Of a DNA stretch of 64,000 bases, positions 63,196-64,000 are shown in pieces. The notes below the pieces were generated by a model that saw only the letters and a list, made by a program, of their open reading frames with translations, was not told the DNA's origin and made no database searches. The DNA lies in the NCBI RefSeq assembly GCF_013423485.1, contig NZ_JABFFR010000007.1, positions 62,001 through 126,000 of the forward strand. The letters run 5' to 3'. The position numbers were made by a program, and so were the translations under genes. The stretch is from Azospirillum oleiclasticum. GTDB taxonomy: Bacteria; Pseudomonadota; Alphaproteobacteria; Azospirillales; Azospirillaceae. Within the stretch, counting starts at the first letter, position 1. Each line of letters begins with the position of its first letter.

Positions 63196-64000
63196 ATGCT
63201 GTTTGGACGAAAGAATTCGCCGACCGGCACTCCCAAGCCAGCGAGCGCCGACCCGGCCGGGGCTCCGTCACCGGCTCCGGCCGCGCCAGACCGGGGCTTC
63301 GCCGACACCACCGCACCGCTGTCCACGGCTTCGGGTCCGGCAGCCCACTCATCCCCGGGCGCCGCGGTCTTCCCGGCGCCGGCTTCCCCGTCCGCGCCGA
63401 TGCCAAGCCCGGCACCGGCCGCCTATCGTTCTCCCTATGCCGACAAGGGACCCGACATGACCACCAGCACGCCGAAGCCGCCCATTGCCCCGTCCATGTC
63501 CGGCGCCGGTCTGCGCACCGACACCCCGCGCCGCGTGGTCGACATCCCCGGCGCGCCGGTGCGCCGGCCGGACGCCGCCGCCCCGCCCGCCGCCGCCGCC
63601 GCCGCCCCGCAGGACCAGCAGCGCCGTCTGACGGTCGGCCGCGACATCTCCCTGTCGGGCGAGATCACCTCCTGCGACGTGCTGGTCGTGGAAGGCACGG
63701 TCGAGGCCAAGCTGCGCGACGGCCGCAACATCGAGATCGCGGACTCCGGCCTGTTCAAGGGCTCGGTGGAGATCGACGAGGCAGACATCGCCGGCCGGTT
63801 CGAAGGCGACATCGTGGTGCGTGGCCGGCTGCGCGTGCGCAGCACCGGCAAGATCACCGGCTCCATCAAATACGGCGAGCTGGAGGTCGAGGCCGGCGGC
63901 CGGCTGGTCGGCGACATCCAGGTGGTCGAGCCCGGCGCCACCGTCGCCCGCATCGCCACCCCCGCCCCGGTCGAGCTGCCGGTGGCCGCCATGGGCAGCG
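63196..64000 (+). CDS. bactofilin (partial, 3' end outside window)
   Basis: Reads from ATG 63196 (GGGGGA upstream) with no stop before 64000, so the C-terminus is missing. An internal ATG at 63457 is an alternative start. A long Pro/Ala-rich N-terminal tail (about residues 1-150) precedes the bactofilin domain: RRLTVGRDISLSGEITSCDVLVVEGTVEAKL, IEIADSGLFKGSVEIDEADIAGRFEGDIVVRGRLRVRSTGKITGSIKY. Bactofilins form nucleotide-free filaments used in cell shape, stalk or septum placement. The long tail may bind a membrane or partner. Function here is unassigned. Confidence 0.9.
   Translation, partial: MLFGRKNSPTGTPKPASADPAGAPSPAPAAPDRGFADTTAPLSTASGPAAHSSPGAAVFPAPASPSAPMPSPAPAAYRSPYADKGPDMTTSTPKPPIAPSMSGAGLRTDTPRRVVDIPGAPVRRPDAAAPPAAAAAAPQDQQRRLTVGRDISLSGEITSCDVLVVEGTVEAKLRDGRNIEIADSGLFKGSVEIDEADIAGRFEGDIVVRGRLRVRSTGKITGSIKYGELEVEAGGRLVGDIQVVEPGATVARIATPAPVELPVAAMGS

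Overview
The window is very GC-rich (about 70 percent by eye) alphaproteobacterial chromosome. The gene orders tsaB-rimI...plsC-miaB-phoH-ybeY-corC-lnt-XRE-metK-trmB, coaBC-dut, and phoR/pstSCAB-phoU-phoB, together with a MucR-type regulator and a bactofilin, point to the Rhodospirillales; an Azospirillum-like organism fits best. That placement rests on recalled family sequences and synteny, not on a search. I saw no rRNA, tRNA, CRISPR array, insertion sequence or prophage.

Layout. 1-9291 is an accessory block. On the minus strand it reads VWA protein, trypsin-like protease, SrfA-like, SrfB (actin/Hsp70-fold ATPase) and SrfC (P-loop protein, cut by the window edge). Divergently it has two overlapping lipoprotein genes. 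9476-15302 (plus) is housekeeping: coaBC-dut-rrf2-cysK, an unknown two-repeat protein, moeB, a DsrE-like protein and a small protein. 15275-23140 (minus) is a complete phosphate regulon, phoR / pstS-pstC-pstA-pstB-phoU-phoB, with a Pho box in front of pstS. 23220-34346 holds malic enzyme, an iorAB-type molybdo-hydroxylase, a creatininase-family enzyme, YifB/ComM, an SDR with a divergent AraC regulator, and an exported hydrolase. 34536-35485 is a run of very small genes ending in a winged-helix gene. 35638-38890 (minus) is murJ-trpS-pcp. Next come a secreted M15 peptidase and two tiny tandem membrane-protein genes. 40608-53538 is mainly the conserved trmB/metK/lnt/miaB/ols/mucR/rimI/tsaB cluster. 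53554-64000 holds ddpX, a degenerate polysaccharide deacetylase, nfu, a class III cyclase fused by overlap to a membrane spermidine-synthase-like gene, usp-TIGR02186-tauE, adenosine kinase, an EI24 protein and the start of a bactofilin gene.

How genes work together. The Pho genes form one sensing and uptake circuit. olsB plus the adjacent acyltransferase could make ornithine lipids. MiaB, TsaB, RimI, TrmB, YbeY and PhoH form a translation and RNA-maturation group next to SAM synthesis (MetK). The Srf block looks like an inner-membrane and periplasmic ATPase/GTPase machine. Its three membrane partners share a similar transmembrane-cysteine-coiled-coil stalk.

The strongest unexplained signals are: (1) the Srf + VWA + protease + lipoprotein cluster and its shared stalk; (2) two about 135-bp multi-hairpin elements that fill convergent intergenic gaps at 35.5 and 55.3 kb, with compensatory stem changes; (3) the tandem small membrane proteins at 40.1-40.4 kb and the AT-rich motif they share with a promoter at 12.8 kb; (4) the structured leader before tauE.
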